NCBI GenBank assembly: GCA_913052575.1
Contig: CAJXFK010000009.1
Coordinates: 1-43,053, forward strand
DNA: 43,053 nt
DNA from: an uncultured Planctomycetaceae bacterium
GTDB lineage: Bacteria > Planctomycetota > Planctomycetia > Pirellulales > UBA1268
Reading direction: 5' to 3'
Shown: piece after piece, positions 1 through 9,820 of the stretch
Layout of the letters: each line of letters opens with the position of its first letter
How positions within the stretch are numbered: the first letter of the stretch is position 1
Translations under genes and position numbers: made by a program
Notes under the pieces: generated by a model
What the model was told of the DNA's origin: nothing
Databases searched by the model: none
What the model saw: the letters and a program-made list of their open reading frames with translations, nothing else

Positions 1-643
1 CTGGTTTAATAATTTTTTCAATAATGTACGACTGAATTTCTTCATTTGACACGTGGGGAGCATGTTGTGTGGAGACGACCACCGTATCAATCCGAATAGG
101 TTTATCACCATCATATTCGACAGTCACCTGGCTCTTTGAGTCGGGGCGAAGCCAATCTACATCTCCACCAAGTCGTGCCTCAGAAAGACGATTTAAGATG
201 CGATGCGACAAAGCAATTGGTAGTGGCATCAGTTCAGGCGTGTCATTGCAGGCGTAGCCAAACATGAGTCCTTGATCACCGGCCCCAATGTCTTTGCCTT
301 TGTCAGAATCTTCATTCACACCCATGGCAATGTCACCGCTCTGCTTGCCAACGGCAACTAGCACTGAGCAGGTATCCGCAGAGATGCCCATTTCATCGTC
401 CGTATAACCAACTTCCCGAATGACATCACGAACAACTTGTTGGTAGTCGATTGTTCCTCGAGAGGTTATTTCTCCCGCGATAACAGCCAGGCCTGTTGTG
501 ACGAGTGTTTCGCAAGCAACACGACTGTTCGGGTCTTGGGCTAGGAAAGCATCGAGAACCCCGTCCGAAATTTGATCCGAAAGCTTATCCGGATGTCCCA
601 TGCTGACTGATTCGCTTGTAAACAGATACTTGCCGCTAGCCAC
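1..643 (-). CDS. metK: S-adenosylmethionine synthetase (N-terminal part, gene runs off the window start)
   Basis: Makes S-adenosylmethionine from methionine and ATP in the cytoplasm. Translating the minus strand from 643 gives the family N-terminus: [20 protein letters not shown] carries the conserved ATP-binding GHPDK motif, and [12 protein letters not shown], the second conserved loop, follows near residue 118. About 214 codons are present; the family is usually about 390 residues, so the C-terminal half lies outside the window. I choose the GTG at 643 because the frame has a stop six codons upstream, no in-frame ATG lies between, and GAGG sits about 8 nt before the GTG. The gene follows waaA on the same strand after a 113-bp gap. 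The family assignment is very secure; the GTG start is likely. Confidence 0.96.
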   Translation of the reverse strand, partial: MASGKYLFTSESVSMGHPDKLSDQISDGVLDAFLAQDPNSRVACETLVTTGLAVIAGEITSRGTIDYQQVVRDVIREVGYTDDEMGISADTCSVLVAVGKQSGDIAMGVNEDSDKGKDIGAGDQGLMFGYACNDTPELMPLPIALSHRILNRLSEARLGGDVDWLRPDSKSQVTVEYDGDKPIRIDTVVVSTQHAPHVSNEEIQSYIIEKIIKP

Positions 644-717
644 GTTTGATGCCTCATGCAGTTAAGGTGAGAAAAACTAAGGTAAGAAAAACAATTCTTG
701 CCCAGTACTATTCGATC

Positions 718-745
718 TTATTACAGTATCCGGAATTTTGGCCAA
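718..745 (-). promoter_or_regulatory. Candidate sigma70-type promoter for metK
   Basis: Read on the minus strand, TTGGCC (740-745) is followed after 16 nt by TAATAA (718-723), about 75 nt before the metK GTG. This is a reasonable -35/-10 pair in the short gap between waaA and metK. It is a pattern match only; the consensus is loose and AT-rich gaps give such matches by chance. Confidence 0.3.
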
Positions 746-756
746 ACAGACAACCG

Positions 757-2085
757 TCAGGATGAAATCGCCGGGAGGAACTCTAAAATCCGTTTTGCGG
801 TCAGCATGGTTCTCCCCTGATTGGTATCAATAACGTTCCTTGCGTTTGCTCCAAGCGTTCTGGAGAATGCTAAATCAGTAAGGCATTGAGCAACAAATTC
901 TGTAAGTTCCTCGCCGCTATGAATGACGACAGCAGCATCTGCCTCGAGAAGTGCTGTAACTTCAGCGTGAAAGTTTCTGGTGAATGGTCCAAAGCAAATG
1001 GCGGCTCCATACGCAGCCGGCTCAAGCATGTTTTGGCCTCCACGAATTCCATCAAGACTGCCGCCAACAAAAGCTACTGTTGCGAGCCCCCACAGGGCTG
1101 CGAGTTCTCCGGTAACGTCTACTAGGAGTATAAACGATTCATCAGACGGCGGGCTTGATTGATTGTTGAGAGCACTGCGGTAATACATCGGTATATTGCG
1201 AGCATCCGTTTGTCGTAATCGTTTCGCTAATGAATCTGCGAGTCGCTGGCTCCTTTCAACGTGTCGAGGCACGAGGATAAGTTTAAGACGAGGATGTATT
1301 TTTTGTTGTTGTAGGAATGTCTCGACCGCTAGCATTTCTTCTGGTTGCTGAGTGCTGCCTGCAATAAAAATAAAATCATCGTCATCAATGCCAATAATTT
1401 TTTTAAGGTGCCGAACTTCTTCCCCGTGGCGGTCGCCATCAATGCCATCAAACTTCAATGAGCCAATGGTTTCCACAGCTGGAGCTCCAAGGTTCGAAAA
1501 GCGTTCTGAATCCTCGGAGGAACGAGACAATACAAGTGATACTCGCCGTAGCATTGAGGCTGCAAAACGTTGTACCTTCCTGTATCCCTGATAACTTCGT
1601 TGGCTCATGCGGCCGTTCACGACAAGAATAGGAATTTTGTAATCGTCGGCGATTCGTAGGAGGTTTGGCCAAAGTTCTAGTTCACCGAGAATAAGTAAAT
1701 CAGGTCGAACTCGATCAAGGGCTTCTCTGATTGCCCAACTGAAGTCGAGGGGGCATGGGAAAACATGATCTTTCTGATGACCTCTGGTTGCAACTTCAAG
1801 TCCGGTTGTCGTTGAGCTCGAGAGCACACAGTCGATGAGTTGTTTTTTGATGTGGGCCTGCTTTTCGAGTTCGGTGATCAGTGTTCGAAGGAGTTGGACT
1901 TCACCAACACTGACACCATGAAGCCAAATCCGGTCGTGGTCTTGTGGGCAGTCTGCTACACAAATGCGGCCGGTTATCCGTTCTCGAATAGCAGCAACCG
2001 GTCGTTTGTTCGAAAGTTTGCGATAAAGAACCCATGGTAAGGCAGCAATACCCACCAGCAGATAGAGCAGGTTTAGGGCTATCAC
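757..2085 (-). CDS. waaA: 3-deoxy-D-manno-octulosonic acid (Kdo) transferase
   Basis: Transfers Kdo from CMP-Kdo to the lipid A precursor at the inner face of the cytoplasmic membrane. The 442-aa product is close to the usual WaaA length. A hydrophobic N-terminal anchor (residues about 3-20) is followed by HGVSVGE at 56-62, which holds the conserved catalytic glutamate region of the family. The GT-B fold continues with PDLLILGELELWPN and a C-terminal nucleotide-sugar binding part containing GGSLDGIRGGQNMLEPAA. The start is 14 bp downstream of the secA stop on the same strand, so the two are probably cotranscribed. The gene implies a lipid A-type outer membrane, as is known for many planctomycetes. 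Function is assigned by family; whether it is mono- or bifunctional cannot be told from sequence. Confidence 0.93.
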   Translation of the reverse strand: MIALNLLYLLVGIAALPWVLYRKLSNKRPVAAIRERITGRICVADCPQDHDRIWLHGVSVGEVQLLRTLITELEKQAHIKKQLIDCVLSSSTTTGLEVATRGHQKDHVFPCPLDFSWAIREALDRVRPDLLILGELELWPNLLRIADDYKIPILVVNGRMSQRSYQGYRKVQRFAASMLRRVSLVLSRSSEDSERFSNLGAPAVETIGSLKFDGIDGDRHGEEVRHLKKIIGIDDDDFIFIAGSTQQPEEMLAVETFLQQQKIHPRLKLILVPRHVERSQRLADSLAKRLRQTDARNIPMYYRSALNNQSSPPSDESFILLVDVTGELAALWGLATVAFVGGSLDGIRGGQNMLEPAAYGAAICFGPFTRNFHAEVTALLEADAAVVIHSGEELTEFVAQCLTDLAFSRTLGANARNVIDTNQGRTMLTAKRILEFLPAISS

Positions 2086-2099
2086 GACACCTCACCTAG

Positions 2100-5000
2100 T
2101 CAGCCGGCTGATGCACTCGCAGAGCGGGCACAGCAGTTCTTATATTTTTTGCCACTACCGCAGGGGCACGGATCATTTCTTCCGACTTTTTGTCCGCTGT
2201 TGCGAATCGGCTGGATTGGACCAGCTTCACTGCCATCTGAAAATGATCTTTCAGGCTGCTCAAGTTGTGCTGCCGATGGTGTGTCTTCATGGATTGCGGC
2301 TGTTTCTCGCCAGGTACTTCGTAGAGCATCTTCCTCGACCTGCTCGATGCGGTACACGATGTCGATTACGCGTTCGTCAATCCCACTCCACATGAGGTCA
2401 AATGTCCGCATGCCCTCCCGCTTATATTCCACTTTCGGGTCAACCTGGGCATATCCACGAAGCCCAACACTACTTCTCAAATGATCCATTGCGAGGAGGT
2501 GGTCTTTCCAAGCATTATCCAAAATTTGAAGAAGTACCGCCCGTTCCATTCTCTGCATCTCAGTTCGCGGTGCATGAGGCTGTTTGTGGCGACGAGTGCT
2601 CGCTGCGTTAAGCGTTTCTTTGAGTTGGTCGAGGCTCGTTACTGATAGAGATGTTTCGTCGATGGATGAGTCAAAGCGATCTCGAGCCCAAGCTACAAGT
2701 CCTTCGCGATTAACTTTTTTCGACCCGTCGTCTTGACGGCCGGTAAAATGTGCTAATCCCACAAGTACTGGATACTCAATTTCTCGCCGTTGATATGCCT
2801 CGCGGGCTTTTTCTCGGACGATTTCTTTGAATGCTTCTGGGTCTGGTTCGTTTCCAATAATTTCAGCGAGGTCTTCATCCTGTAACTCGATACCAAATCG
2901 CCAGTCTGTCCATGAACGCGCTGTGACAACACCAAAGTCTGGCGCGAGAAATCGTTCACCATCACGTAGGTCAGCCTTTGCAATAGCCTCGCTCACTCGT
3001 TGTTGAAGCCATTCGGCTACGTCATTACGCCCAACTCGTTTCAGGTCACGGTCGTTCACCGAAAGCTTCCAACGGGCATTTACAAAACTGGCCAGTGCAG
3101 ACCAATTCCAATCACTCTCACTTTCACTTTGAGGGAGATTCTCCTCGACCGCCTCGAAGATTTGTGCCTCGGCCTGTCGGGTTGCTTGCTCATGGGCAAT
3201 CCGAATAGCTTCATCCGGAACTAATCCACGAAAATCAGCACTTTCAAGCTCACACGAAAGTTGTGATGACGCCCACCCCGAAAATGCCTGCGCCCCATAG
3301 TCTTTATCGAGGAATGTGTCGATATGCTGGTCGATTTGTCGATCAACCATTTCAAGGATGAGTTCCCGGCATTCACCGTCACGATCATCATGAGACTCAG
3401 CTTCACCTGTAGCCTCACGGCCGTCGAGAACTCGCTGTCGGAAACCGTAAACACGTTTCCGTTGCTCGTCCATTACTTCATCGTATTCAAGAAGATTTTT
3501 ACGAATTTCAAAATTCCTCTCCTCGACCTTTTTCTGTGCAGCTTCGACTCGTCGAGTAACCATCTTGCTTTCGATTGCTTCTCCATCCTGCATGCCGAGT
3601 CGGGTGAGTATGTTTTTCACCCATTCTCCAGCAAAGATTCGCATCAGGTCATCTTCGAGTGAAAGGTAGAAGCGACTGCTGCCTGGGTCACCTTGGCGAC
3701 CACAACGACCTCGGAGCTGAAGGTCGATCCGTCGTGATTCGTGTCGTTCAGTTCCTACGATTTGAAGCCCACCCATTTCACGAACTTTATTGCCCTCAGA
3801 TTTCATGCTTTCACGGTCGGAAATGCTGGTGACAAGAGCGTCCCATTCATTTTTCGGAACATCAAGTCGCGTTTGATAGGTGTTTTGCAACTGGGCCCAA
3901 GCCATTGTTTCCGCATTTCCACCGAGGATAATATCAGTACCTCGGCCAGCCATGTTGGTAGCAATTGTTACTGCGCCAAGTCGCCCCGCCTGCGCGACAA
4001 TATCTGCTTCACGTTCGTGCTGCTTGGCGTTGAGTACTTGGTGGTCAACGCCGCGCTTACCAAGAAGGGACGCGAGCCGCTCACTTTTTTCAATGGATAC
4101 CGTGCCGACGAGAATGGGCAAGCCTTTACGTTGGATTGTTTGGATTTTTTCGGCTGGGATGTGTTCAGTTTTTTTTGTTCCTTTGAGTTCGAGTTCAACA
4201 CCGTTTTTAGAGTCGCTCGTGATTTTCCCAGTGATCCAGGTGTTGTCTTTAAGGTTGACGGAGTCCCAGCGGTTGATTCGCTCGATTTCATCAGCCACCG
4301 CGACCCATTTTTCGCGCTCAGTCCGAAAGATAACGTCGGAATGGTTCTTCCGCTGAAGTGGGCGATTCGGCGGAATAGCAATAACATCGAGTTTGTATAT
4401 TTTCCAGAACTCATTGGCCTCGGTCATTGCCGTTCCGGTCATTCCGCCAAGCTTGTTATAGAGTTTGAAGAAATTTTGCAGTGTAACGGTCGCTAGAGTC
4501 TGTGACTCTTCTTTAATGCGGACTCCTTCTTTTGCTTCCACGGCTTGGTGAAGACCGTCAGACCATTGACGACCCGGCATAAGCCGACCCGTAAACTCAT
4601 CAACAATCACAACGTCGCCCTGTTGCACAACATAATTCACGTCGAGTTTGTAGAGGTAGTGTGCCTTAAGAGCATTGTCTATGAGATGCGGCCATTCCAT
4701 ATTGCCCGCGGTATAAAAGCTTTCTACACCAGCAAGTTTTTCTGCTTGCCGAACCCCTGACTCCGTTAAGCTGACGGTATGCTCTTTCTCTTGAACTTCA
4801 AAATGGTCGTCTGCCTTGAGTTGACGAGCTACTTTATCAGCCCGTGCGTATTTTGTGACATCGTCGTGGGCGGGGCCTGAAATAATAAGCGGCGTTCGCG
4901 CTTCATCGACAAGAATGTTGTCAACTTCATCAACAATCGCGTAGTTGAGCCGTCCCTGAGATTGCTGCATTTGACGGGGAAAGCGTTCGTCGCCTCGTGC

Positions 5001-5642
5001 CGCCATTCGCATATTATCCCGCAGGTAGTCGAAGCCAAATTCATTATTGGTGCCGTAGGTGATATTACAGGCATATGATTCTTGTCGCTCGTCAGCCTCC
5101 ATGCCAGACTGGATTGCTCCAACTGTAAGTCCAAGCCCCATGTATAGTGGACCCATCCATTCCATATCACGCCGGGCAAGATAATCATTGACCGTAATCA
5201 CATGTACGCCCTTGCCTTCGAGAGCGTTGAGGTAGGCAGGCAGTGTTGCGACGAGTGTCTTGCCTTCACCAGTAATCATTTCAGCAATATTACCGGAGTG
5301 CAAAACCATGCCACCAATAAGTTGCACGTCGTAATGCCTCATGCTGAGGAAACGACGACCGGCTTCACGGCACACGGCAAAGGCTTCTACAAGTAAGTCG
5401 TCAAGGGTTTCACCGGCCGAGAGGCGACGTCTAAATTCTTCAGTCTGAGCACGCAGTTCTGCATCAGTCATTGCCTCGTAACGGGGCTCAAGCGAGTTAA
5501 TCGCTTCAATCCTTGGTTCCAATCGTTTGAGATAACGGGCATTTGATGAACCAAAGAGACCTGTAATGGATCGCTCGACCCATGAGCCTATAGCGGCTGC
5601 AAAATTATTAACAGCGTCCCAGATGCGTTCCAGTTGTTCCAT
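2100..5642 (-). CDS. secA: Preprotein translocase ATPase SecA, unusually long
   Basis: ATP-driven motor that pushes unfolded preproteins through SecYEG. Residue landmarks: Walker A TGEGKT at about 124-128, Walker B DEVD at 238-241, [16 protein letters not shown] at about 559-575 and the arginine-finger region [20 protein letters not shown] at about 641-660. It ends in a SEC-C zinc-binding tail ([15 protein letters not shown]). At 1180 aa it is far longer than the 800-900 aa of most SecA proteins. Part of the excess is an insertion of about 50 residues (about 455-505) before [14 protein letters not shown], and more lies at about 580-620 and in the C-terminal third. The ATG at 5642 has no clear Shine-Dalgarno. 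waaA follows 14 bp downstream. Identity is certain; the role of the insertions is unknown. Confidence 0.98.
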   Translation of the reverse strand: MEQLERIWDAVNNFAAAIGSWVERSITGLFGSSNARYLKRLEPRIEAINSLEPRYEAMTDAELRAQTEEFRRRLSAGETLDDLLVEAFAVCREAGRRFLSMRHYDVQLIGGMVLHSGNIAEMITGEGKTLVATLPAYLNALEGKGVHVITVNDYLARRDMEWMGPLYMGLGLTVGAIQSGMEADERQESYACNITYGTNNEFGFDYLRDNMRMAARGDERFPRQMQQSQGRLNYAIVDEVDNILVDEARTPLIISGPAHDDVTKYARADKVARQLKADDHFEVQEKEHTVSLTESGVRQAEKLAGVESFYTAGNMEWPHLIDNALKAHYLYKLDVNYVVQQGDVVIVDEFTGRLMPGRQWSDGLHQAVEAKEGVRIKEESQTLATVTLQNFFKLYNKLGGMTGTAMTEANEFWKIYKLDVIAIPPNRPLQRKNHSDVIFRTEREKWVAVADEIERINRWDSVNLKDNTWITGKITSDSKNGVELELKGTKKTEHIPAEKIQTIQRKGLPILVGTVSIEKSERLASLLGKRGVDHQVLNAKQHEREADIVAQAGRLGAVTIATNMAGRGTDIILGGNAETMAWAQLQNTYQTRLDVPKNEWDALVTSISDRESMKSEGNKVREMGGLQIVGTERHESRRIDLQLRGRCGRQGDPGSSRFYLSLEDDLMRIFAGEWVKNILTRLGMQDGEAIESKMVTRRVEAAQKKVEERNFEIRKNLLEYDEVMDEQRKRVYGFRQRVLDGREATGEAESHDDRDGECRELILEMVDRQIDQHIDTFLDKDYGAQAFSGWASSQLSCELESADFRGLVPDEAIRIAHEQATRQAEAQIFEAVEENLPQSESESDWNWSALASFVNARWKLSVNDRDLKRVGRNDVAEWLQQRVSEAIAKADLRDGERFLAPDFGVVTARSWTDWRFGIELQDEDLAEIIGNEPDPEAFKEIVREKAREAYQRREIEYPVLVGLAHFTGRQDDGSKKVNREGLVAWARDRFDSSIDETSLSVTSLDQLKETLNAASTRRHKQPHAPRTEMQRMERAVLLQILDNAWKDHLLAMDHLRSSVGLRGYAQVDPKVEYKREGMRTFDLMWSGIDERVIDIVYRIEQVEEDALRSTWRETAAIHEDTPSAAQLEQPERSFSDGSEAGPIQPIRNSGQKVGRNDPCPCGSGKKYKNCCARSASASAG

Positions 5643-5764
5643 GATGGTAATGTAAGAGGAGTGGAATTGGCCGACAATTGTGATCTGCGGTGTTCAGCGT
5701 TACCACGTGTCGAACGGATGGTGACATCAGGCGTCTGAACAGCACCCAGTATCTCAACAGCACA

Positions 5765-5796
5765 CAGGGACGTGCTCGTTCAGGGACGTGCCCGTT
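5765..5796. repeat. Tandem 16-bp repeat upstream of secA
   Basis: CAGGGACGTGCTCGTT (5765-5780) is followed directly by CAGGGACGTGCCCGTT (5781-5796), with one mismatch. It lies about 120-155 bp upstream of the secA start codon, in the likely promoter region. It could be a paired protein-binding site or a slippage duplication; the sequence alone does not decide. Confidence 0.85.
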
Positions 5797-6064
5797 TCAC
5801 TGTTAATATAACTAATTCTCACAGCGATAGTGGCAGGGGGTCAAGGCTACTCCTAATTTTTATTTTCAGCAGAATGAGGTCTGTCAGCCGGTTATTTTTG
5901 GTCTTTCGGCAGTCGGCAAGTTTCATAACTCATAAAATAGGGCCGGAAATGCTGATGTTCTTGGCGGCCTACGAAATTAATGACGAGAACGGCCTGTTGA
6001 TGAATTGACTCGTCAGGGCACTGGTTTTCGTGTTTCTAGTGAGTTCCCTAACGATCAAAATCAA

Positions 6065-6086
6065 AGCTTTGCGGGCTCGCAAAGCT
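6065..6086 (-). terminator. Hairpin downstream of the sialate esterase, possible terminator
   Basis: A perfect 9-bp stem (AGCTTTGCG / CGCAAAGCT) with a 4-nt loop lies about 64 nt past the esterase stop codon. On the minus strand it is followed by a broken T-rich tract (TTGATTTTGAT). The interrupted T tract makes it a weak intrinsic terminator candidate. Confidence 0.45.
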
Positions 6087-6149
6087 CTGGAAATGTTTTT
6101 CTGCTAAGGGGAGTGAGTCGCTTTCTGAATTGCAGAATTCCCTTGCACC

Positions 6150-7724
6150 CTACTTCAGCAATGTTTTGACATCGTTCCAGTCATCGGTTCGAAAAATAGA
6201 AGCCGGTAGGTTTTCACTGTTGACCAGATTTGCACCTTGAGGATTGGCTGCCCATGCATAACGCACCGCAATGGGTTTGGGAACGTGAGCACTGCTTACC
6301 AATACGCTATTTGTACCGTCAATATTCGCATCAGCCCAACGCCAGACCTGATCATCTCCAGCAATTTCAAATCGCTGAAGCGCGCCGCCGTCTCGTACTC
6401 GTAGACCGTCGCCACATTGATCAAATGTAATTCGGATCGCTCCGTCCTTGAGTTCGCTGGACCGATAAAGAGGTCCGGAGTAAGTAAGGTCGTGGCCATA
6501 ATCTTTCGCTAGAGCCCACCTTGCAAGTCGCTCTCCGGGATCTTTCTTGTTCTTTGGGTGAATGTCTGTTGCTTCACCAACGTCATTGATAACCGCCATT
6601 CCAGTTTTGGGTGTCGTCTGCAAAACCTGACGCATCCGATCTTGTAGCAATGCCCAAAGGTCTGGTGTGCCGGGTCTTACAGATGGTTCACGGAAGTTTG
6701 CCAATTGGACAAAGTAAAAAGAAAAGTCATCGTCCCACCGCTGACGCCAATCACGAATCATCAACGGTAGGGTTTGGTCGTAGGGAACGGCCCCTGGCTT
6801 TGCATTCGCTTCCCCTTGGTACCAAATGACACCCCGCATCGTGAAACCTACGAATGGATGAATCATTGAGTTAAACAGTACTCCCGGCTTGCCCTCAGTC
6901 ATAAGCGGGCGTTTGGGTGCGGCTGGCCTTCGTGGTGGTCGCGTTTGCTTTGTTGTGGGCTGTGTTTTTCGCTCCGTCACCCCAGTTTTCCATCGGGCGA
7001 GACGATTCTTGTAAGCCGCCTGCACTGCGACTTCGTCATACGCGGCATCGGCTTTTAAAGTTGCTTCCACCAATGCCTTGGTTTCCGGCAATGTCAGTAG
7101 GGCCTCACGGCTCGTAAACGTCTCTACGGGCTTGCCACCCCACGCGGACTTAATCACCCCTATCGGCACTCCAAGTTCTTCATGTAATTTCCGAGCAAAG
7201 AAAAAAGCAACCGCGGAATAGCCTGGAACAGATTCCGGGTTGCATATTGACCATTGTCCCTCAATGTCGTTCTGCGGCTCAACAGCCGTTACGCCCTGTG
7301 CATTGAACATACGGATTCCAGGATGAGCCGATGTTGCAATGATTTCCGCGTAGGCTGGGACTCGATTCATTGAGAACACCATGTTTGATTGCCCTGATGC
7401 AAGCCATACTTCACCAACCATCACGTCTTTGATTGCGACCGTTTGACTACCCGATTGAATAGTCAGCGTAGCTCCTTTTCCATCGGCTTCACCTGTTGGA
7501 ATCCCAACTCGCCAGTGACCGTCTGTATTGGTATCAACACTTGTTTGCTGACCTTTGAAATCAATTCTCACTCGGGAGCCGGGCGTTGCGGTCCCCCAAA
7601 TGGATGCCGTTCGCTCTCGCTGTAGCACCATGTGATCACTGAAAATATTAGGTAGAGATAATTCTGCCGAGGCTATCACTGGTGAGAGCAGGCAGATCGC
7701 GACGATTATTAAATAGCTTTTCAT
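6150..7724 (-). CDS. Secreted sialate O-acetylesterase (SASA/DUF303 family, SGNH fold)
   Basis: Predicted to remove O-acetyl groups from sialic acids or related acetylated sugars outside the cytoplasm. From ATG 7724 the protein (524 aa) begins MKSYLIIVAICLLSPVIASA, a clear signal peptide, so I prefer this to an in-frame GTG four codons upstream. Family hallmarks are GQSNM (nucleophile serine block), GVIWYQGEAN, and DVGEATDIHPKNKKDPGERL with the D-x-x-H-like catalytic end. The mature N-terminus, LPNIFSDHMVLQRE, is typical of the family. A proline/arginine/lysine/threonine-rich stretch near residues 250-275 looks like a linker or loop insertion. It stands alone, with no sugar-uptake genes beside it. 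Exact substrate specificity is not readable; other acetylated glycans are possible. Confidence 0.9.
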   Translation of the reverse strand: MKSYLIIVAICLLSPVIASAELSLPNIFSDHMVLQRERTASIWGTATPGSRVRIDFKGQQTSVDTNTDGHWRVGIPTGEADGKGATLTIQSGSQTVAIKDVMVGEVWLASGQSNMVFSMNRVPAYAEIIATSAHPGIRMFNAQGVTAVEPQNDIEGQWSICNPESVPGYSAVAFFFARKLHEELGVPIGVIKSAWGGKPVETFTSREALLTLPETKALVEATLKADAAYDEVAVQAAYKNRLARWKTGVTERKTQPTTKQTRPPRRPAAPKRPLMTEGKPGVLFNSMIHPFVGFTMRGVIWYQGEANAKPGAVPYDQTLPLMIRDWRQRWDDDFSFYFVQLANFREPSVRPGTPDLWALLQDRMRQVLQTTPKTGMAVINDVGEATDIHPKNKKDPGERLARWALAKDYGHDLTYSGPLYRSSELKDGAIRITFDQCGDGLRVRDGGALQRFEIAGDDQVWRWADANIDGTNSVLVSSAHVPKPIAVRYAWAANPQGANLVNSENLPASIFRTDDWNDVKTLLK

Positions 7725-8645
7725 TGGAGGTGCCACATGTGGGTTGCAGAAACTTCATGTTGTAGCTCGGAAGCAATTCAAGTGATACTCATTTTTAATC
7801 TACGTGGCAACTATTTGAACGAATAAAAGATGAAACATTCACAGTATTCTTACGTGTAGGTGGCCAGTGAAGAGCGTCCTGAGTGCAGTTCAACTCTCGC
7901 GAACGAATCATTCCTCGCCGCACTGTGCCTTTGGTACGATGTTGAAAAAAATATTTGGCAGTCTCATTGTGGCAAAGCGTGTGGAAGTGTGTGAGTCATA
8001 TATCCCCGTAGCAGGTCGATTTTATAAGTGGTGGAAAATCGTCCATTATTTCCGGTAGTGGCTTTGAATCACGGGCAGGTCGTCGGGTGGCGTCTGGTGA
8101 TTGTTATGCTTGTCGTCAGCCTGCAACAGGATGTCCTCGGTCGGTGGTCCGACCATGAGCAGGCTCAACTGCTTTTTTCTCAATGATTCGAGGATGTGCG
8201 CGACGGTTTTTCGAGGACTTTATAGATGATGTCTGACAGGCAGTGCTTGTAGTCAGTCGTGTGGATCGTCAAGAAACGATAATGAACTTGTGATGCTCAT
8301 CAAAGTTAAGGTGCACGAAAAACATTGCCAACTTGTGCCCTCAGTTTCTCTTGTGAAATCTACGATTGAGGGTTGCATATTTTTCACCGCGAGGCATAAG
8401 TGGAAAAATGGTAAAAAAGCCAGCTGCCAGATTTCTCAGGATCATAGGATTTGAAGAGTGCTGAAAGCAGTAATGTAAAGCCATCGTTGTAATACGTTGA
8501 GAAGTACATCTTCGGCAGAACAGTCTTTTCGGTAGCACAGTTTTTCTTTGGTGGTGCTGCTCCACGGAGACCGCAGAAATCTGGTACGTTTAAAAATGTA
8601 TGATTTAAAAAAGAGATTGACGAACGATTAGTGGTCCCCATTCTT
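7725..8645. other. Long gene-poor interval with a possible decayed coding sequence
   Basis: About 920 bp with no intact gene I can support, AT-rich compared with its neighbours. It should hold the promoters of the divergent esterase and MBL-fold genes. Short frames on both strands lack ribosome sites and family resemblance. On the minus strand at about 8046-8345 protein-like segments lie in shifted frames; see the separate entry. Confidence 0.5.
8046..8345 (-). pseudogene. Possible relic of a coding sequence, family unknown
   Basis: Reading the minus strand, three stretches look protein-like but are split between frames. The first is GHKLAMFFVHLNFDEHHKF (after a stop near 8341). The second, in another frame, is RFLTIHTTDYKHCLSDIIYK (about 8213-8290). 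The third, in yet another frame, runs from AHILESLRKKQLSLLMVGPP to a stop at 8046-8048. I do not recognise the family. The composition is less noise-like than the surrounding gap, but chance is a real alternative. Confidence 0.22.
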
Positions 8646-9458
8646 ATGTCTACGTCCCGCTTTCAAGTCGCAGCGAGCCGAAACCTTCGGGGTGAATTGG
8701 TTTTTCTGGGCACCGGCACAAGCGTCGGAGTGCCAGTCGTTGGCTGTGGCTGTTTGACCTGCACAAGCAGTGATACGAGAAATAATCGAACACGAACAAG
8801 CGTAGTCCTTGGTTTGCCCGAAGGAACATTGCTAATTGACACTACCCCCGATCTTCGTGAACAGCTTTTACGGGAAAGAATCGGGTCGGTTGATGCAATT
8901 CTCTATACCCATGATCACGTAGACCATGTGTACGGCCTGGATGACATTCGACCGCTGTGTTTTCGGAAAGGGAGTGCTCTGCCGGTGTATTGCGAACCGC
9001 GTGTAGAACAGCGGATTCGGCGTGCCTTCGATTATGCTTTTCAGGAACCGGTTGTAGTCGGAGGAGGTCTTCCAAAGATGATCCTCAATCAAATTAGTCT
9101 GTCTCCTTTTGACTTGCTTGGAGTGACTGTTATTCCGTTACGTTTGCATCATGGTGCTTTCGAAGTGCTGGGCTTCCGGGTTGGAAATGTTGCCTATTGT
9201 ACTGATACAAATTTAATTCCAGAGCAGACTCAGCCCTTGCTCGAAGGCCTCGATGTTCTTATTTTGGATTGTTTACGACCAGCACATCACCCCACACATT
9301 TTTCGATTCATGAGGCAGTGAAAGAAGCGGAGCGAATCGGAGCCCGCAGGACACTGTTTGTTCATATGTCACATGAAATTGATCATGCAACGGTGGCATC
9401 ATCGTTACCGGTGGATATGGAATTAGCCTATGATGGGCTAGTGGTGCCGTTGACCTGA
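8646..9458 (+). CDS. MBL-fold metallo-hydrolase, PhnP-like
   Basis: Metallo-beta-lactamase-fold phosphodiesterase/hydrolase, predicted cytoplasmic. The N-terminus has FLGTGTSVGVPVVGCGCLTC, a glycine-rich start followed by a Cys cluster as in PhnP-type enzymes. The metal-binding signature THDHVDHVYGL follows, with further ligands in LRLHHGA, CTDTN (the conserved Asp), LDCLRPAHHPTHF and VHMSHEIDH. The overall order matches PhnP (phosphoribosyl cyclic phosphate phosphodiesterase), but no phosphonate (phn) genes are nearby, so the substrate is open. A GTG at 8631 in the same frame would add five residues; neither start has a good Shine-Dalgarno. It converges on the nucleoside hydrolase gene. Confidence 0.88.
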   Translation: MSTSRFQVAASRNLRGELVFLGTGTSVGVPVVGCGCLTCTSSDTRNNRTRTSVVLGLPEGTLLIDTTPDLREQLLRERIGSVDAILYTHDHVDHVYGLDDIRPLCFRKGSALPVYCEPRVEQRIRRAFDYAFQEPVVVGGGLPKMILNQISLSPFDLLGVTVIPLRLHHGAFEVLGFRVGNVAYCTDTNLIPEQTQPLLEGLDVLILDCLRPAHHPTHFSIHEAVKEAERIGARRTLFVHMSHEIDHATVASSLPVDMELAYDGLVVPLT

Positions 9459-9820
9459 TTTCCCGTCAAGCTGATTTTGAAGAGAACGCCGTAAACGCAC
9501 TCATGATCAAGAGAGCATGAGCGGTAGAGACGTATAACTGCCTAGGCGGATTGCCTTGAGTACGTCTTGCCTATGCCTTGCCTATATTTTTGTAACTTGG
9601 TGAGTCGACGTTTTCGTGATGCTGTTGGTCGGTTGCTGGTTCCAGGGACTTCGATGTTCCCTGAGATATCTGCTTCCGGGCACCTTTTATAAGATGATCA
9701 TTCACGAAAAAACAATAGCTGAGCGTTCTACAAATGTAATCATTTATGAATTTTTTTACGGCACTTTATTCAGCAACACTATTTTTCAGAAACAGTGTTG
9801 TTGTCGCTTTTTTTGTATCA
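9459..9820. other. Gene-free interval between convergent genes
   Basis: 362 bp between the ends of the MBL-fold and nucleoside hydrolase genes. No gene is supported. An 11-bp near-repeat (CTTGCCTATGC then CTTGCCTATAT) lies near 9569-9590. A hairpin CAACACT (9774-9780) / AGTGTTG (9794-9800) with a 13-nt loop is followed 7 nt later by seven Ts (9808-9814). The spacing is poor for a canonical terminator. Confidence 0.5.

Larger units (their letters stand above)
5643..6149. other. Gene-free interval between the sialate esterase and secA
   Basis: 507 bp without a supportable gene. It should carry the secA promoter, read on the minus strand. It contains an imperfect tandem 16-bp repeat at 5765-5796 and a hairpin at 6065-6086, listed separately. 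Short open frames exist on the plus strand but have no Shine-Dalgarno, no recognisable family and biased composition. Confidence 0.6.

Noticed and set aside
644-756. SAM-type riboswitch before metK
   Set aside because: The gap is only 113 bp and I see no paired P1/P2 arms or SAM-riboswitch core; a plain promoter fits better.
3741-4496. 251-codon open frame on the plus strand opposite secA
   Set aside because: It lies wholly inside the intact secA gene in antisense, has no ribosome site and no family resemblance. It is a shadow of secA codon use.
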